A stretch of 64,000 nucleotides of DNA from Oryza sativa Japonica Group (taxonomy: Eukaryota; Streptophyta; Magnoliopsida; Poales; Poaceae): assembly GCF_034140825.1 (NCBI RefSeq), contig NC_089046.1, forward strand, positions 1,750,001 to 1,814,000. Reading direction: 5' to 3'. Within the stretch, counting starts at the first letter, position 1; every line of letters begins with the position of its first letter. Positions 1 through 11,794 of this stretch are shown one piece after another. The notes beneath the pieces were generated by a model. That model was given only the letters and a program-made list of their open reading frames with translations. It was not told where the DNA came from and did not search any database. The translations under genes and the position numbers were made by a program.

Positions 1-764
1 TTCAGGCGGCGCTCGGTGCCGATGTTGAGCCATTTCTTGATCTTCCAGGAGACCTCGATGGGGTCCATGAAGCGGCCGATGACGAGGTCCAGTGCCTCGC
101 CGAAGTTGTGCATGAACTCCGACTTGGCCTCCTCCAGGACCCCGCCGTCGGCGAGGCAGCGCGGGTCATGCCCGAACGCCACCATACAGATGGTGTCGAA
201 CCCGAATCGCTGGAGCACGTCCTGCAAGTCGAGGACGACGGCATCACCACCGACACCATCACCGGCAGCGCGGCGGAGCAGCGGGAGCAGGCGGTTGGCG
301 ACCTCGGCCTGCACGACGTCGACGACGAACTTGCGCAGGGAGCGCTTGCTGAACTCGTAGCTGGCGTTCTTGCGCTGCCAGAGCCACTGCTCGCCGTCGG
401 AGTTGAAGAGGCCATGGCCGAGGAAATCCTCGAGCGTGCCAATGGCGTGCTGGCCCTTGGGATAGTTTGCGAAGTTGGTGCGCAGGATGTGCTCGACGTC
501 GGCCGGGTTGCCGGTGACGATGCCGCTCCGCATCCCGGGGATCCACAATCCAATCCTCATCTCCGGGCTGCCGGCGATGAGCTCCGTCGACCAATCAAGG
601 AAGCGGTGGCTGTTCTTGACGAAGGCCGGTAGGTGGCCGAGCAGCGGGTGTGCCTTGAGGCCATGGGTGGTGGGCTTCTTCTCGGCTAGGGTTCTTGTGA
701 GGTGGTAGGACATGTACAGTATCAGAGGCAGGATGAGGAGCATGGAATAGGCGTAGAACTCCAT
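1..764 (-). CDS. Cytochrome P450, CYP94 family (N-terminal part, cut by window edge)
   Basis: Reading down from the ATG at 764, the minus strand is open to the window edge and gives about 254 residues. They begin MEFYAYSMLLILPLILYM, a hydrophobic ER anchor (about residues 3-18), followed by a linker and the proline-bearing segment HPLLGHLPAF. The stretch VEHILRTNFANYPKG, then a DFLGHGLFNSDGEQW-like motif and the SYEFSKRSLRKF helix, is typical of CYP94 enzymes. These are fatty-acid omega-hydroxylases, some of which oxidise jasmonoyl-isoleucine. The I-helix, ExxR and haem-binding cysteine lie outside the window, so catalytic competence cannot be judged. The SYEF motif resembles subfamilies B, D or E more than C. 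No intron is seen, as is usual for many CYP94 genes. A TATA box lies about 70 bp upstream. Confidence 0.9.
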   Translation of the reverse strand, partial: MEFYAYSMLLILPLILYMSYHLTRTLAEKKPTTHGLKAHPLLGHLPAFVKNSHRFLDWSTELIAGSPEMRIGLWIPGMRSGIVTGNPADVEHILRTNFANYPKGQHAIGTLEDFLGHGLFNSDGEQWLWQRKNASYEFSKRSLRKFVVDVVQAEVANRLLPLLRRAAGDGVGGDAVVLDLQDVLQRFGFDTICMVAFGHDPRCLADGGVLEEAKSEFMHNFGEALDLVIGRFMDPIEVSWKIKKWLNIGTERRL

Positions 765-830
765 TTCAACTGACTGAATTAATTGCTACTTTCGCTGTTG
801 GTTGACATATATGGACATGCATTTGCTACT

Positions 831-840
831 GCTTTTATAT
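831..840 (-). promoter_or_regulatory. TATA box of the CYP94 gene
   Basis: The minus strand reads ATATAAAAGC, 67-76 bp upstream of the ATG at 764. Spacing and sequence fit a plant core promoter. No transcript data were available. Confidence 0.55.
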
Positions 841-2341
841 GTTGAGCTATCTGCCTATCTACGCTTCAGAGTTCAGAGATGTTGAGCTGTTTAATTGAAA
901 GTCCTACTCTGAGATGAATGCTAAAATATTGTGAACTGTACTAAAGAGTGTGTAAGGCCATGGATTGGCACATGTATGCCAAATTGTTTGTTCTTGTTGC
1001 CCAAGATAGGGACTTGCGTTGCAGACTTCAGAAGACCAACTCGAAGATCAATTATTTAATCCAATGGAGGTTAATTGAGAAATGTTTGAGTAGGAAGCTT
1101 CGGACGATATGGACATGTATCTATAGAGCGGGGAGCGGGAGAGACCTTGGTCAATGTTTTATAGCAACTCTATTGATTTCATTTTCTGCTAGTACACAGT
1201 AGTACTGTGCTGCCGTACCGACAAATTTGTATTTGTACTGCAAAAGAGAAAGATAATCGGATGGTTTGATCATGTCTGAAATCACGAAATGGATCAAGAA
1301 TAGTAGACCAGACGGTTGCTTGGTCGTAGAGTGGAGCTGAGGGGGTGCCTAACAACCCGGTTCAAAATATTTTTAATCTATACTTCATATATTTCCATCC
1401 TATTTGCACCCTCTGTCCAAACTTAAATACTTACATCAGCCTTAACTCGATCCAAATTAAAGTAAAATAAAGGAGTGATACCCTTTTATTTTGTACTAAC
1501 TCTGCCCCTTCATTTCGTACTAACTCCGTCTAGTGGCGGAGCTTAGTGAAGGTTATCCTGGGTGGTGAACCCCAGCTCATTAAGCAGCTAATTCTGTTTA
1601 GGCGCACACATGCAGGAGAATGTTTTTTGAAACTCATGCCGATATGCGGATGTGACATCACATATTCAGGGTATTAAGACATCCAAATTAGCAATAAAAG
1701 CATTTGGTACTTCGGCCCTTATCAGTATTCTTTCTCATGTCTGCATTCCTGCTGTTTTTTACTTCAGCCCCTATCAATTTTCTTTTTCTTACTTCTCTGG
1801 TAAATAAATATCCCATGTTCTGTTCTAATTAAGCTTGAAATTTTTTCAAGGACTTTTAGTTTTATGAATGATTCCACAATCGGAGTTAATGCTTCGGTCC
1901 TTGCCTGGGTTGGATTCTGAACGTGATTATTTTTTTTCCACTAACTGAGGTGCTTGACTAATCCCCAGATCAAAGCCACCAGCAAATCGAATAATCATAT
2001 ACAAGGGACCGTGTTTCTATTGTCATACTTTGGAAACCAAAAGTTTGGTTGATTATCATCTAGCAGAGCAGGAGGTTATAGTCACACGAATGTGTGACTA
2101 TTTAACTAGTACTAAATATGAAAAGTCCAGTAGCTAGTTTCAATCAAGCAATTACAATTTGTGAATTCGTGAGTTATGCGATGTGACTCAGTTAGCACGA
2201 AAGTTCTACAATTGTCAAATTGAGAGAAAAGAGAGACAAACAGATAACAGTTCATGCCCGGATTCATGAAATGGCCCAAGAAGCCGGTTGGTTGGTTGGT
2301 TGGAGGCACTACGTAGAGGCCTCATCGCCACCAAATGCATT
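841..2341. other. Intergenic, no gene recognised
   Basis: About 1.5 kb between the P450 promoter and the 3' end of the phosphatase gene. Short open frames here (for example 948-1202 on the plus strand) show no family motif and no codon bias. It presumably holds distal promoter of the P450 and the 3' UTR of the phosphatase gene. Confidence 0.5.
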
Positions 2342-3710
2342 CTACGGGAAGTCGTCTTCGTTGAGATGGGCGACATCTCCAAACCTCTCGAGAATCCAAT
2401 GGCCGGTGGAGCCAGAAATGTTGAAGACGCAGATCGAAGTGTTTGGGATTCTCCTGCGAACTGAGCTGGTTGGATCGGCGTGTCTGCAGAGTTCCTCGAT
2501 GCTCGCTCCATGGGAGACCACAATCACTCGCTCCCCTGCCAATGCAGCATACATAATAACTTCATTTTCTGTGTATTATGAGCAACTGCTTGAATGACTC
2601 GGCATAAGAATGTGCAGGTGCATTCTGAATTTTCTTTGCACCGCTAGCTTTCACTTTACTAATAGCATGCTTACCAGATTTGAAATAGCTAACTCAACAA
2701 GCAAATTTCACTATTCTGTCAACCATACAAAAACTTCAGAGTGAGAATATTACAATACTGCCTACCCTTGTGCTTCCCAGCTATTGTGTTCAAGTACGAA
2801 ACACACCGCTCAGATAGTTGGTCAAGGCTCTCCCCGCCACCCTGTCAAAACAGAAAATTGTTCGAAACACATCTACTAATGTTAGGCCAATCATTATCAA
2901 GCCTAAGAAGTTGGTGAGAAAATTAAGGATGAAAGTTACAGGGATTTCTTGGCTTCTGTCTTCAGATGAGAAAGCCTTGTAAGCGTCAGGCTTGCTTCTG
3001 ACGGCATCATCAAACTTCAAACCATGGAGATCTCCCATGTGCCTTTCTCTCAGTGCAGGACTCAACACCAGCTGAAAGCAAATCAAATGAGAAACATAGC
3101 AAGTTTACCACTGGAAAATGGAAGCTTCAGCATATAATGCATGTACTTACGTTGGACACATTGCAAGCTGTAGCTATAGTTTGAGCCGTTTCGGCAGCAC
3201 GCTTCAGATCAGAGGAGTACACGGCAACTGGCTTAGCTTCTTTAGCCAACCGACGAGCAACCTTAGACGTTAGCACCAATTCCAAGTTCAGGTTTTTCGA
3301 TAATAGAATTCCAAGTTCAGACAAAACCCCAAATTACAATCCTGTTTCATTATTTGAAATGTATTGGTAAAGCTCACCATAACAGCTTGCTGTCTGCCAG
3401 CCTCATTCAACTCTATATCCATTTGTCCCTGTTAAAATTGTTCTGATGATCTGTCAACTCGAGAAAATTGATGGAATGACGACGAGGGGACTGAAGAGCT
3501 ATTGACTGAAGAAGGCCATCAACCAAGTATAATTCTCAAGAAAAATTGAAAAGGACAAGTTATTGGTGACAGGAACAAAGGGAAGACAAGACCGCCGACC
3601 TGAATGATGCACAAGGCGTTCGCCGATGTCTCCCCATGGCGCACCACCACAACCTCGGCGAAGTCCTCGCCATGCGACGACACAGGAGGAGGAATCGTCC
3701 GCTCGCTCAT
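2342..3710 (-). CDS. Histidine phosphatase (phosphoglycerate-mutase-like), six exons
   Basis: The exons are 3600-3710, 3378-3428, 3151-3261, 2940-3071, 2766-2841 and 2342-2535. All have GT/AG borders and compatible phases and give a 224-residue protein ending DDFP. VVVRHGETSAN carries the phospho-accepting His25, which defines the histidine phosphatase branch 1. SSDLKRAAETAQ, RERHMGDLHG and VVSHGASIEEL (second catalytic His169) complete the active site. Plant relatives include cofactor-dependent PGM-like proteins and the metal-independent phosphoserine phosphatases. The substrate cannot be told from sequence. No transit peptide or membrane segment is seen, so the protein is probably cytosolic. 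The ATG at 3710 was chosen because the catalytic strand follows at the family's usual distance. Confidence 0.9.
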
Positions 3711-4375
3711 TGAGTCATTGTGGTTGGTACTGGCATCTGCAATCTGCCAGGCTGCTACGGACTACAGAGAGGAGAATATATGTATCTGAAGGAGGCTGCA
3801 GCTAGTTGAGTTTGCAGGTGATTTGCAGCTTCCCGGAAACCACACACGTGATGCTTTCTTTTTTTGAACGAATCATGTGATGCTTTCTGATGCCACTTGG
3901 TCTTACATTCTTCTATTCTTTGCACTCGTGTTAACCATAATCGTTGTCCTTTTTTCCTTGGCACAATTGACTGCCAATCTGGTCTGACTTTGGTGATTTG
4001 CATCCATCAACTTTGATGATGGCCATTAACCACCAGCTCAGGACAATGCACTTTACCGTTTACTGGTGCGCTCTATGTCCCTTCCCTTTCCATAAACCAT
4101 AAAGCACTAACTTGTCTTGTGTATTTGCATGTTCAACTTTAGGGCATGAAAAAACGATGGAGTGCTGATCGCTGAATGGCACACATTGGAACTTTGGAAG
4201 CTACTATGTGCGCTAGACGGTGAATCGTTTGTACTGTACGTGGTCAGGTTGATCTGCCTGTAAAGTCTTGTGTATTCCTCTTCACGTGTTGGTCAAGCCA
4301 AACATTTCAGAATGGGCAACTAAATTATGATCAGATAATCTAGTCTAACCAATTCAAAACTATTTTTAAATGAAA
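3711..4375. other. Intergenic, promoter side of the phosphatase gene
   Basis: AT-rich, with no coding signal. It runs up to the 3' end of the Helitron. The short minus-strand frame at 3755-4003 shows no motif. The sequence 4345-4360 (ctaaccaattcaaaac) recurs exactly at 6545-6560 on the other side of the Helitron. Confidence 0.5.
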
Positions 4376-6493
4376 CTAGAAAGGAAGCCCGCACAAATGC
4401 GCGGGTGTCTTATTTACTATTTCATGAACACAACGCTAAAAAAACATATTTATTATAAGATTTCGTTATTACCTTATAATAAAAAAGTATCTACGTTGTC
4501 AAATAGACCCTAGATATGTTAGATGATAATAATTTCTCCCAGATTCTAATAAAAATGACGTTCACCCGGTTATGTATAAATTCCCATATTATCACGACTA
4601 TTTATTATCATTGTTTTAAAACCTGGGCCTATTTAATGGATGAAATTGCATATGTCCTATCACCAAAATTAAGCCTAATACATTATTAATATACTAAAAG
4701 GTTTACCATTAATCTGAGTGTTCAGGTCTCACTTATTTCCAAATCCATGTATATTTATTGTAAGAATACCACTTCTACTGGTTAATGGAATAACACCGTT
4801 AAAATTTGACGTAAAACCCCTCTAACGGATGAAGCTTGCCGTAGCCGCCAAGCTTTCTTTCTCACACATCCATGTAGCCATGTCACTTAAACCTGGCGTT
4901 GAGGGCAATTTAACGCCTAAATCACTATCGGCATGCTCATAGAGGATTACAATGGTAAGTAGAAAGTTGAGCACTATTACCAACAGTAGCCTCCAATAGG
5001 GCCACCTCAACTCAACCAAATGTAAGCCTTTGCTAACGCTTACAACAACGTAGAAAGTTTTCTCATCCATGTTTGATGTCCTTCAACTAAGGACAAGAGA
5101 GATGATGGAGATGATAAAAATAGTTTTTCTCACAGAAATAGTTTTATTTACGTTTTGAGTAGATTTGTGGTATAAAGTAGACATGATTTGTTTATAGTGT
5201 TAATCAGTACTATTTAATATTTTTTATAGATACAATATTATGTTTTGAAGATAAGCATGATTGATCATTCGACTGTGCTTAAAAAATTATATATAAAGAG
5301 ACATATCACGATGATAATCTATAGAGCATCCTATCATTATTATTTATATTTTGACCTAGATCTTTTTTTTGGCAAAATTTGCTTTTAACACATGTTGTTC
5401 GTAATTATATGAAAAACTTTTACTAATTCCAAGAATATATTTATTTTCTCAAACTTATTTACATAATTAATTTGTTCAAGTGCACTTATAGTCAAGTTAG
5501 CGGGGGATATGGCATACATCTAGAAATTATGCCCGACATATTAGAATTCATCAACAATAATAAAATATATCATGAGTAGTTTAATGTGCATGTTATTGGA
5601 CTGTTCATTTATAGCTAAAACTATTATGCATAAAAAAAATCATACATATACCATCATAATCCTTGTTATGGATTAAGGTGCTTGTGTTATGGAAAGATCA
5701 TTGACTCAAAATATTTTTTATAGTATTTTTCACATTACCTTGTAGTAAAGAAAGAATTTTTCCATGCGATAGAAAACTTGGGAGCAAAGAAGGAATTGGG
5801 TAAAACTTTAGGGACACATAGAAAATTTTCTCTAAAATATGTTGTGATATTATCTAAAAAAATATCATGAAATTAATTATTTTATGTCGGTCTTATGTGT
5901 CGTGATGTATTTAACATTATAATATCATTACTATAAGTCCACGGTAGTTCATTTAATTAGAGGAATACAATATGATCACAAATTGAATATCTGATTTAAA
6001 AAATAATTTTAAACATGGGTGTATGTTTAGAAGTAATATGTTTTATTTTTATATTATAGAAAATTATATAGACCGTCCTTTTTTCCCGATGGCACTAACG
6101 CACGTATACATGTTTTATTTGGGCTTTAACTTTTTCTACTCGTACGTACTACGTATGGTTTCTTGGGTTTTTTGGCTGGTGAACAGTTCGCCAGCTTTAA
6201 TTATTTTTTATCGTACGTAAATACGTAGTTAAAATTTCCCAGTGAAATAGTTACGTATTTTGTTTGTATACACGCGAGATTTGGTGGAAGGGATTAATTT
6301 TATCCAATAGATCTAATCTAATGGTGTATACTAATGGATCCACCAATTTAAATGAAAATTAATGGTGAGATGCTTTGTTTTTCTATAAATTATTAGAAAG
6401 TGCCACGTGGTGGTCTAGGAATGTTTGTAGGAGTCCACGTGGCCGTTTGAGGACGTTTGTAGAAAGTTTAATAGACTTTTAGTATATAATAGA
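4376..6493 (-). mobile_element. Non-autonomous Helitron, about 2.1 kb
   Basis: Read on the minus strand the element starts A|TCTATTATATACTAAAAG at 6493. It ends with the hairpin CCCGC...GCGGG (4388-4405), a 7-8 nt spacer and CTAG|T at 4376. A 5' TC, a 3' hairpin followed by CTRR, and insertion between A and T without target duplication are the Helitron hallmarks. The interior is AT-rich and has no Rep/helicase frame. An 82-codon minus-strand frame (4822-5070) with a hydrophobic middle resembles nothing I know. The 3' end is clear. The 5' end rests on its resemblance to rice Helitron starts and on the correct flanking A. Confidence 0.7.
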
Positions 6494-6773
6494 TCAGATG
6501 ATGTAAAGTGAAGTACACTGTTATTCCTACAGGCCAAAGCTGACCTAACCAATTCAAAACGCTCAAATTTTAAACCCAAACCTTCGAATTTCAAAGAAAA
6601 GCAACGGCTCCACCACCGTCGCCGTTGCTGCGCCCCGCACAAGGTGGGGGCACGAGCCCAGCCGCCCAACGACTTCCCCTCCACTCCACTCCACCTCCCA
6701 CGATTCCCCACGTCCAATCACAACCCACCTCGCTCCCCGAGCAGCAGCTGAGCTCCCAATCCGGCAATCCGCC

Positions 6774-8021
6774 ATGCCCGCCGCCGAGAGCTGCCACTCC
6801 CGCAGCCTCTCGTGGCTCGTCAAGTCCTGCATCCCCGCCGACCCCGCCCGCCACATCGCTGTCCCCGTTCTTTGCCCCACCCCGCAACCGCCGCCTCCCT
6901 CGTCGCCGCCGGCACCCCCAATCTCCGCCCTCCCCGACGACCTCCTCCTCGAGTGCCTCGCCCGCGTCCCCCGCGCCTCCATCCCTCCGCTCCCCGCCGT
7001 CTCCCGCCGCTTCGCCACGCTCCTCGCCTCCGACGCCTTCCTCCACCTCCGCCGCGCCCACGCCCACCTCCGCCCCTCCCTCCTCGGCCTCTCCGTCTCC
7101 GACAACGGCTGCATCGCGCAGGCGCTGCTCCGGTTTGAATCCTCCGTGCCCGTGCTCGAGGTCGCCGCGCTGCCGTTGCCCCCGACCCTGCTGCATTGCG
7201 GCGGCTCCGTGTTCGCGCACGCCCGCGCGGTCGTGCTGGGTCGGGATGTCTTCCTCATCGGCCGCGGGGCGACGCTGCGCGTCGACGCGCTCACCGGCGC
7301 GGCCCGCGCGTGCGCGCCCACGCTCTTCCCGCGGAAGAAGTTCGCCGCTGCCGCCGTGGGCGACCGGATCTACGTCGCCGGCGGGTCCGCGCGCACCGCG
7401 GTGGTCGAGGAGTACGACCCGGAGGCTGACGCGTGGCGCGTGGTCGGCGAGGCGCCGCGGCGGAGGTACGGGTGCGCCGGCGCGAGCGCGGGAGGCGTGT
7501 TCTACGTCGCCGGGGGCGTCGCGGTGTCCGGCGAGGGCGCGCGGGCGCTCGAGGCGCACGTGTGCGCCGGGTCGGTGGACGCGCTGCACGTCGCGTCCGG
7601 CGCCTGGGCGCGCCCCCGTGCGCTCCCCGGCGGCGGCTGCGTCGTGGGGGCGTGCGGCGTCGGTGACCACCTGTACATGGTGGCGAGCCACGCGGTGGAG
7701 CTCTCCTTCTGGAGGTGGTGCGGCGCCACCGGCCGTGCCGGTGACGGCAGAGGCTGGGGCGGGTGGGTGGCGCTTGAGGCGCCGCCGATGCCGAGGGGGT
7801 CGGTGGGGCTCGGCATGGCGGTGCGCGTGGCGATGGCCGGCCTAGGAACCAACAGGGTGGCGGCCGTGGTGAGCGCTGCGGCCGTGAGGGGTCACAATGC
7901 CGGCGGCGGCGCGTTGGAAGGGATGGTGCTGGTGTACGACATCGCCGGCGGCAAGTGGAGCCGCGCGCCGGACCTGCCGCCAGGGTTCCGCCGCGCCGCG
8001 TGCGCCGGCGTCGAGTGCTGA
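6774..8021 (+). CDS. F-box/kelch-repeat protein, intronless
   Basis: The frame encodes 415 residues without introns. After a serine/proline-rich leader, an F-box core (PPISALPDDLLLECLARVP to SRRFATLLAS, about residues 49-86) is followed by kelch repeats. The clearest runs from RKKFAAAAVGDRIYVAGG through YDPEADAWRVV (about 187-225), and a second from RRYGCAGASAGGVFYVAGG (about 230-248). A last blade, VYDIAGGKWSRAPDLP, lies near the C-terminus. By family knowledge the F-box would bind a Skp1-like ASK/OSK subunit of an SCF ubiquitin ligase and the kelch propeller would bind the target. The target is unknown. Very high third-position GC is normal for grass single-exon genes and explains long open frames on the other strand. 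Confidence 0.9.
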   Translation: MPAAESCHSRSLSWLVKSCIPADPARHIAVPVLCPTPQPPPPSSPPAPPISALPDDLLLECLARVPRASIPPLPAVSRRFATLLASDAFLHLRRAHAHLRPSLLGLSVSDNGCIAQALLRFESSVPVLEVAALPLPPTLLHCGGSVFAHARAVVLGRDVFLIGRGATLRVDALTGAARACAPTLFPRKKFAAAAVGDRIYVAGGSARTAVVEEYDPEADAWRVVGEAPRRRYGCAGASAGGVFYVAGGVAVSGEGARALEAHVCAGSVDALHVASGAWARPRALPGGGCVVGACGVGDHLYMVASHAVELSFWRWCGATGRAGDGRGWGGWVALEAPPMPRGSVGLGMAVRVAMAGLGTNRVAAVVSAAAVRGHNAGGGALEGMVLVYDIAGGKWSRAPDLPPGFRRAACAGVEC

Positions 8022-8917
8022 GAATGTTGGTAGATGTGGTCCCCGCAGTTCAGTGAGATTCGCGCTATTTGGTGGGTGGATAGGATAGATTGATGCTAAT
8101 GTCAAGTAACATGGCGCCATCGTGGGATTGTTTGTTGAACAGCAACTTGATCGGATGCTATTACAATTTTTTTCTCCAGTTGTTATTTAGCATTGGCACA
8201 TAACTTGGATTCAAACTGGAGTACAGTTCTTATTCATTTTCTGCAAATTATGGGACGCAAATATTATACGAGTGATTATTCGACTGATAGCGATTTATGA
8301 TCCGTTTCCTGGAGCATTTTTTAGGCAGAAAACAGCACGCGGAGGGCCGTGGGGCTTGTGGTCAGATTCATGGTCCCATAGAAGAACTGATTCGAGTTGG
8401 TTGTCTACTTCTCTGTGGCTTCCTGTGATGCCAACAACCTACTGTCTCGACTGTCGTCCCGCCTCGAGTGATTACTTGTGCTTACATTCATTTACGATTG
8501 TACTCCATTTACATTGTTCAAGCTTGCAATTTGCAATGTGGTCCTCTTCCTGCTTCATAAATCACGATGAACGCGAGCCACGTGATTGCACGGTGAGCAT
8601 TTGCGCAAGAATATATCAACTGTTGCTGTAACCCTATAAGCCCTGTAATTTAGTAATCTATGTGGCTGTGTGATCCGAGTAATTCCTGGTTCACCTTCAG
8701 TACTTCACTCTCACTGCCACTGCACGTACGCACTCTCGCCATCCAAATTCAGAATCGATTCGGATCAGCTTCTACCAACTCCGCCTTAAATTTTGTCACG
8801 CCATTCCGACTCATACGCCGCTCGCATCGCAGCTCGTTCGTGCCACTGTCCAGCCGCAAGCCCCACTTCCCTGCAGCTGCTGTCTCCATCTCTTCCATTT
8901 TATTTGCTCACACTGAA
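8022..8917. other. Intergenic spacer with the RING gene 5' flank
   Basis: Holds the 3' UTR of the F-box gene and the promoter and leader of the RING-H2 gene. The frame of the RING gene stays open upstream to an ATG at 8660, but that extra stretch does not look like protein. No transposon ends were recognised. Confidence 0.45.
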
Positions 8918-9487
8918 ATGCACGCGCGACTGCTGCTACGAATGCACGCGCCCATCTCCTTCGCGCCCGCATCTTCGCCCGACGCCGCCTCCTTCGCGCC
9001 CGCCGCAGCGGACGTCGGCGGCGCCGTGTGCCTCGGCTACGGCATCGCCATCGCCGTCGGCGTCCTCGTCTTCATCTCCACCGTCATGCTCGCCTCCTAC
9101 ATCTGCGTCCGCGCCAAGGCCGGCGCAGCTGCCGTGCTCCTCGCCGACGACGACGACGACGGCGGCGCCCCGGCAGCGTCCGCCGTCGTGGTGCTAGGCC
9201 TCGACGGCCCTGCCATCGACGCGCTCTACCCCAAGTTCCTACACGTCGGCGTCGGTGACGACGACAACGCGTGCGCGGGGGCGCAGTGCGCCATCTGCCT
9301 CGGGGAGTTCGTGGCCGGCGACGCGCTCCGGCGAGGGCCCGGGTGCGGGCACCGGTTCCACGCGGAGTGCGTGGAGCGGTGGCTGCGGGTGAGCGCCACC
9401 TGCCCGGTGTGCCGCGACTCGCCGCTGCCGTCGCCGATGGCCACGCCGCTCGCGGAGGCCGTGCCCCTCGCTGCGCACGCTCGATGA
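8918..9487 (+). CDS. ATL-type RING-H2 E3 ubiquitin ligase
   Basis: From the ATG at 8918 the protein has 189 residues. A short N-terminus leads into one membrane segment (YGIAIAVGVLVFISTVMLAS), then an acidic linker and a GLD-type motif (VVVLGLDGPAIDALYPKF) typical of ATL proteins. The RING-H2 follows: CAIC, then GCGHRFHAEC, then WLR and CPVC, giving the C-H-H order with all eight zinc ligands present. ATL proteins are membrane-anchored ligases that pass ubiquitin from E2 enzymes to targets, often in defence or stress responses. The gene is intronless, as most ATLs are. The frame is open to an ATG at 8660, and ATGs at 8918 and 8942 are both possible. I chose 8918 because the ATL N-terminus ahead of the membrane helix is short. 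Confidence 0.85.
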   Translation: MHARLLLRMHAPISFAPASSPDAASFAPAAADVGGAVCLGYGIAIAVGVLVFISTVMLASYICVRAKAGAAAVLLADDDDDGGAPAASAVVVLGLDGPAIDALYPKFLHVGVGDDDNACAGAQCAICLGEFVAGDALRRGPGCGHRFHAECVERWLRVSATCPVCRDSPLPSPMATPLAEAVPLAAHAR

Positions 9488-10317
9488 CACAGCCACACAG
9501 GTTCACATGTCACATATGTTACTGTGCTCTGTAGACAATTTTTGCTCTCTCGAATTTTCTTTGCTTCATTCGAAGCGTGAATGCGTGATTGATGTACTCC
9601 ATACATTTCAATACTCGCATAGTACTACTCCAGAGTCCATATACTAGGATATAGCTTTTCTGACACTGGAAGCTTTGGGAAATGGATTAGGGTAAGTGAT
9701 TAGTGATAGATGGAGTATTATATTTTTCATAGCACAGATCATCAGGACGATGTCTGCGGAACAAGCAAAGCTAGCGTGGGGTCGTTTTCATCAGGCAACG
9801 GACAATACAATACGTGCATCTTATTATGTGTGCCCGTTAACTCGAGAGTGGATTCTAATCACTTGAGGATATCCCTTATGTATATTTTTCTTCTAAATTT
9901 GATACAAATAGTTGTACGATGATATCTATCGATACATCAAAAATCAAATTCAAATTCAATGTACATCTCAAGGAAAAAAATGCATATGTGAATAGTATGC
10001 TACTATTCATAAGCTGAATTTGTTTTTTTATATCTCGACGTGTGAGATGAATTCAAACCTGAGATTTTGTGGAGTTGTATAGATATGTTGTATGAGTAGC
10101 ATCAAATTTTTTTAGAATTTTTCATAACATGATTTTTAAGAAAATGAGGAAATATTCTCTCGACAAATCAAAATAGTTTCCCGTTAAGTCTCGCTCGTCC
10201 TAGCTGCAACGCATGTGGTCATGTGGAGTTATCATCACGCAACCCTGCACATTATCACAAGGTTGGCTCGACCGATTCATGGGCCTGTGCATGGGCCTGG
10301 CCAAGACATGATATTTT
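9488..10317. other. Intergenic, no gene recognised
   Basis: About 830 bp, AT-rich after 9840. No splice-flanked conserved frame was seen and no paired inverted ends were recognised. Confidence 0.45.
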
Positions 10318-11787
10318 GGAAAAAGTACACCGAAGGTCCTCAACTTGTCATCGAGTTACAAAATCGTCCCCCAAATGCAAAACCAGATATCCGGCGTCCC
10401 TTAACTAATCAAAACTAGTCCCAATAGGTTCTTCGGTGGTTTTGGCTCTAGTTTTGTTCTACGTGATGGCTAAGTCGGCGTGGGCCCCACATGTCAGTGT
10501 GTCCATGTCATCACTCACTCTTTTTCCCATCTCTCCTGATCCTCTCTTCTCCCTTACTCGGTTACTCTCTCTCTCTCTCTCTCTCATTCTTCTTTGGGTA
10601 GGCCGGCCCACGGGCACAAGGTGGGAGAGAGGGAGGGCGGCCAGCGGTGGCCGGCGATGGCCGACGCGGGAAAAGGCAAGACGATGGCTCCTCCTACCGC
10701 CGGAGAAGACGAGAGGGAGGGTGGCCGGTGGCGGCCGATGCTAGGGCGGCTGCGGCCGGCGATGGCCGATGCGCAAGAAGGGGAGACGACGGCTCCTCCT
10801 ACCGCCACAATGACGCCGTCCATTCCTCCCTCCTCGCCGAGGCCTTCGCCTCCGATTTCCTCCGCTCCCTCCTCCGCCGCATCCTCTCGTTCGCCTCCTC
10901 ACCTTCCTCCCTCCATCCACCTTCCCACGCCGGCCCTCCCCCGTGCAGACTGGCTTCCCGACCTCCCTTGCTGACCTCGTCATCAAGAACCATGATCGCC
11001 CAGGCGTCGTCGCCCGATGACGGCCACCGCCCCGCCATCTCCCACCACTGCGCTCGTTGGCGTTGGGTCCTCCTCCTGCCTCCTCCCACGGTGGAGACCG
11101 GCAGACGTCGCTAAGCTACCAAATTTGCACGGCCACATCTTCGTCTCGACGATCCAGGAGGTAGAGTTGGAGGTGGCGGCGACGCCCAGGTTGAGGTATG
11201 CCGATTCCGTCTCCTCCCTTTGGACCGACGGTGACCTCCTCCACCTTGCCCTCCCAGCCACGAGCGGGACGGCCGCTGAGGGGAGTGGGGAGTCCAGCGG
11301 CGAGCGCGCACGGGGAGGGAGGAGGTGGGGAGGCCTCTTTCTCCACGCGGCCACCGCCCGTCGGCCCTATGATCCTACCGCCCCCGCTCCTCCGTCGTCG
11401 CCCTAACCGACCTCCTCCCTAACCGGCCTCCTCCCGCGTCGCCTGTTGCTAGCCGTCGGTCCTTCTCCTCTCCCTCCTCGTCCCGGCGACCTCCTCACGA
11501 CCCGCCGGCCAGCCTGCTAGAGGAGAAAAGTGAGATACAGAGAGAGAGGAGGAAGGGAAAGGAGGGGAAGGAGAGAGAGGATGATATGTGGCATCCTGAT
11601 AGGTGGGGCCCACGTGGGTTCCATGGTGATTCAGCCACCACGTCGTATAAAAACAGGGTCAAAACCACTGAAGGACCTAAAATGAATGGATTTAAAATTT
11701 GAGGGATGTCATATATCTGGTTTTGTGGTTGGGGGATGATTTTTGTAACTCGATGATAAGTTGAGGGACCTCCGGTGTACTTTTTCC
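10318..11787. mobile_element. Long-TIR DNA element A (MULE-like), 1.47 kb
   Basis: The ends are inverted: the left starts GGAAAAAGTACACCG and the right end read in reverse starts with the same 15 bases. Similarity between the arms continues inward for over 200 bp, through a GGGCCCACATGTCA-like motif and CT/GA tracts. The core (about 10620-11500) is GC-rich and coding-like in composition, with several open frames but no recognised domain. The architecture matches the two elements in this window that have 9-bp duplications. No target duplication could be found here, so the superfamily is an inference. Confidence 0.55.
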
Positions 11788-11794
11788 TTACTAG

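Noticed and set aside
4822-5070. 82-codon minus-strand frame with a hydrophobic middle
   Set aside because: Inside the Helitron, no homologue known to me, no promoter or conservation evidence.
6591-7691. 366-codon minus-strand frame over the F-box/kelch gene
   Set aside because: Shadow of a GC-rich gene; no motif.
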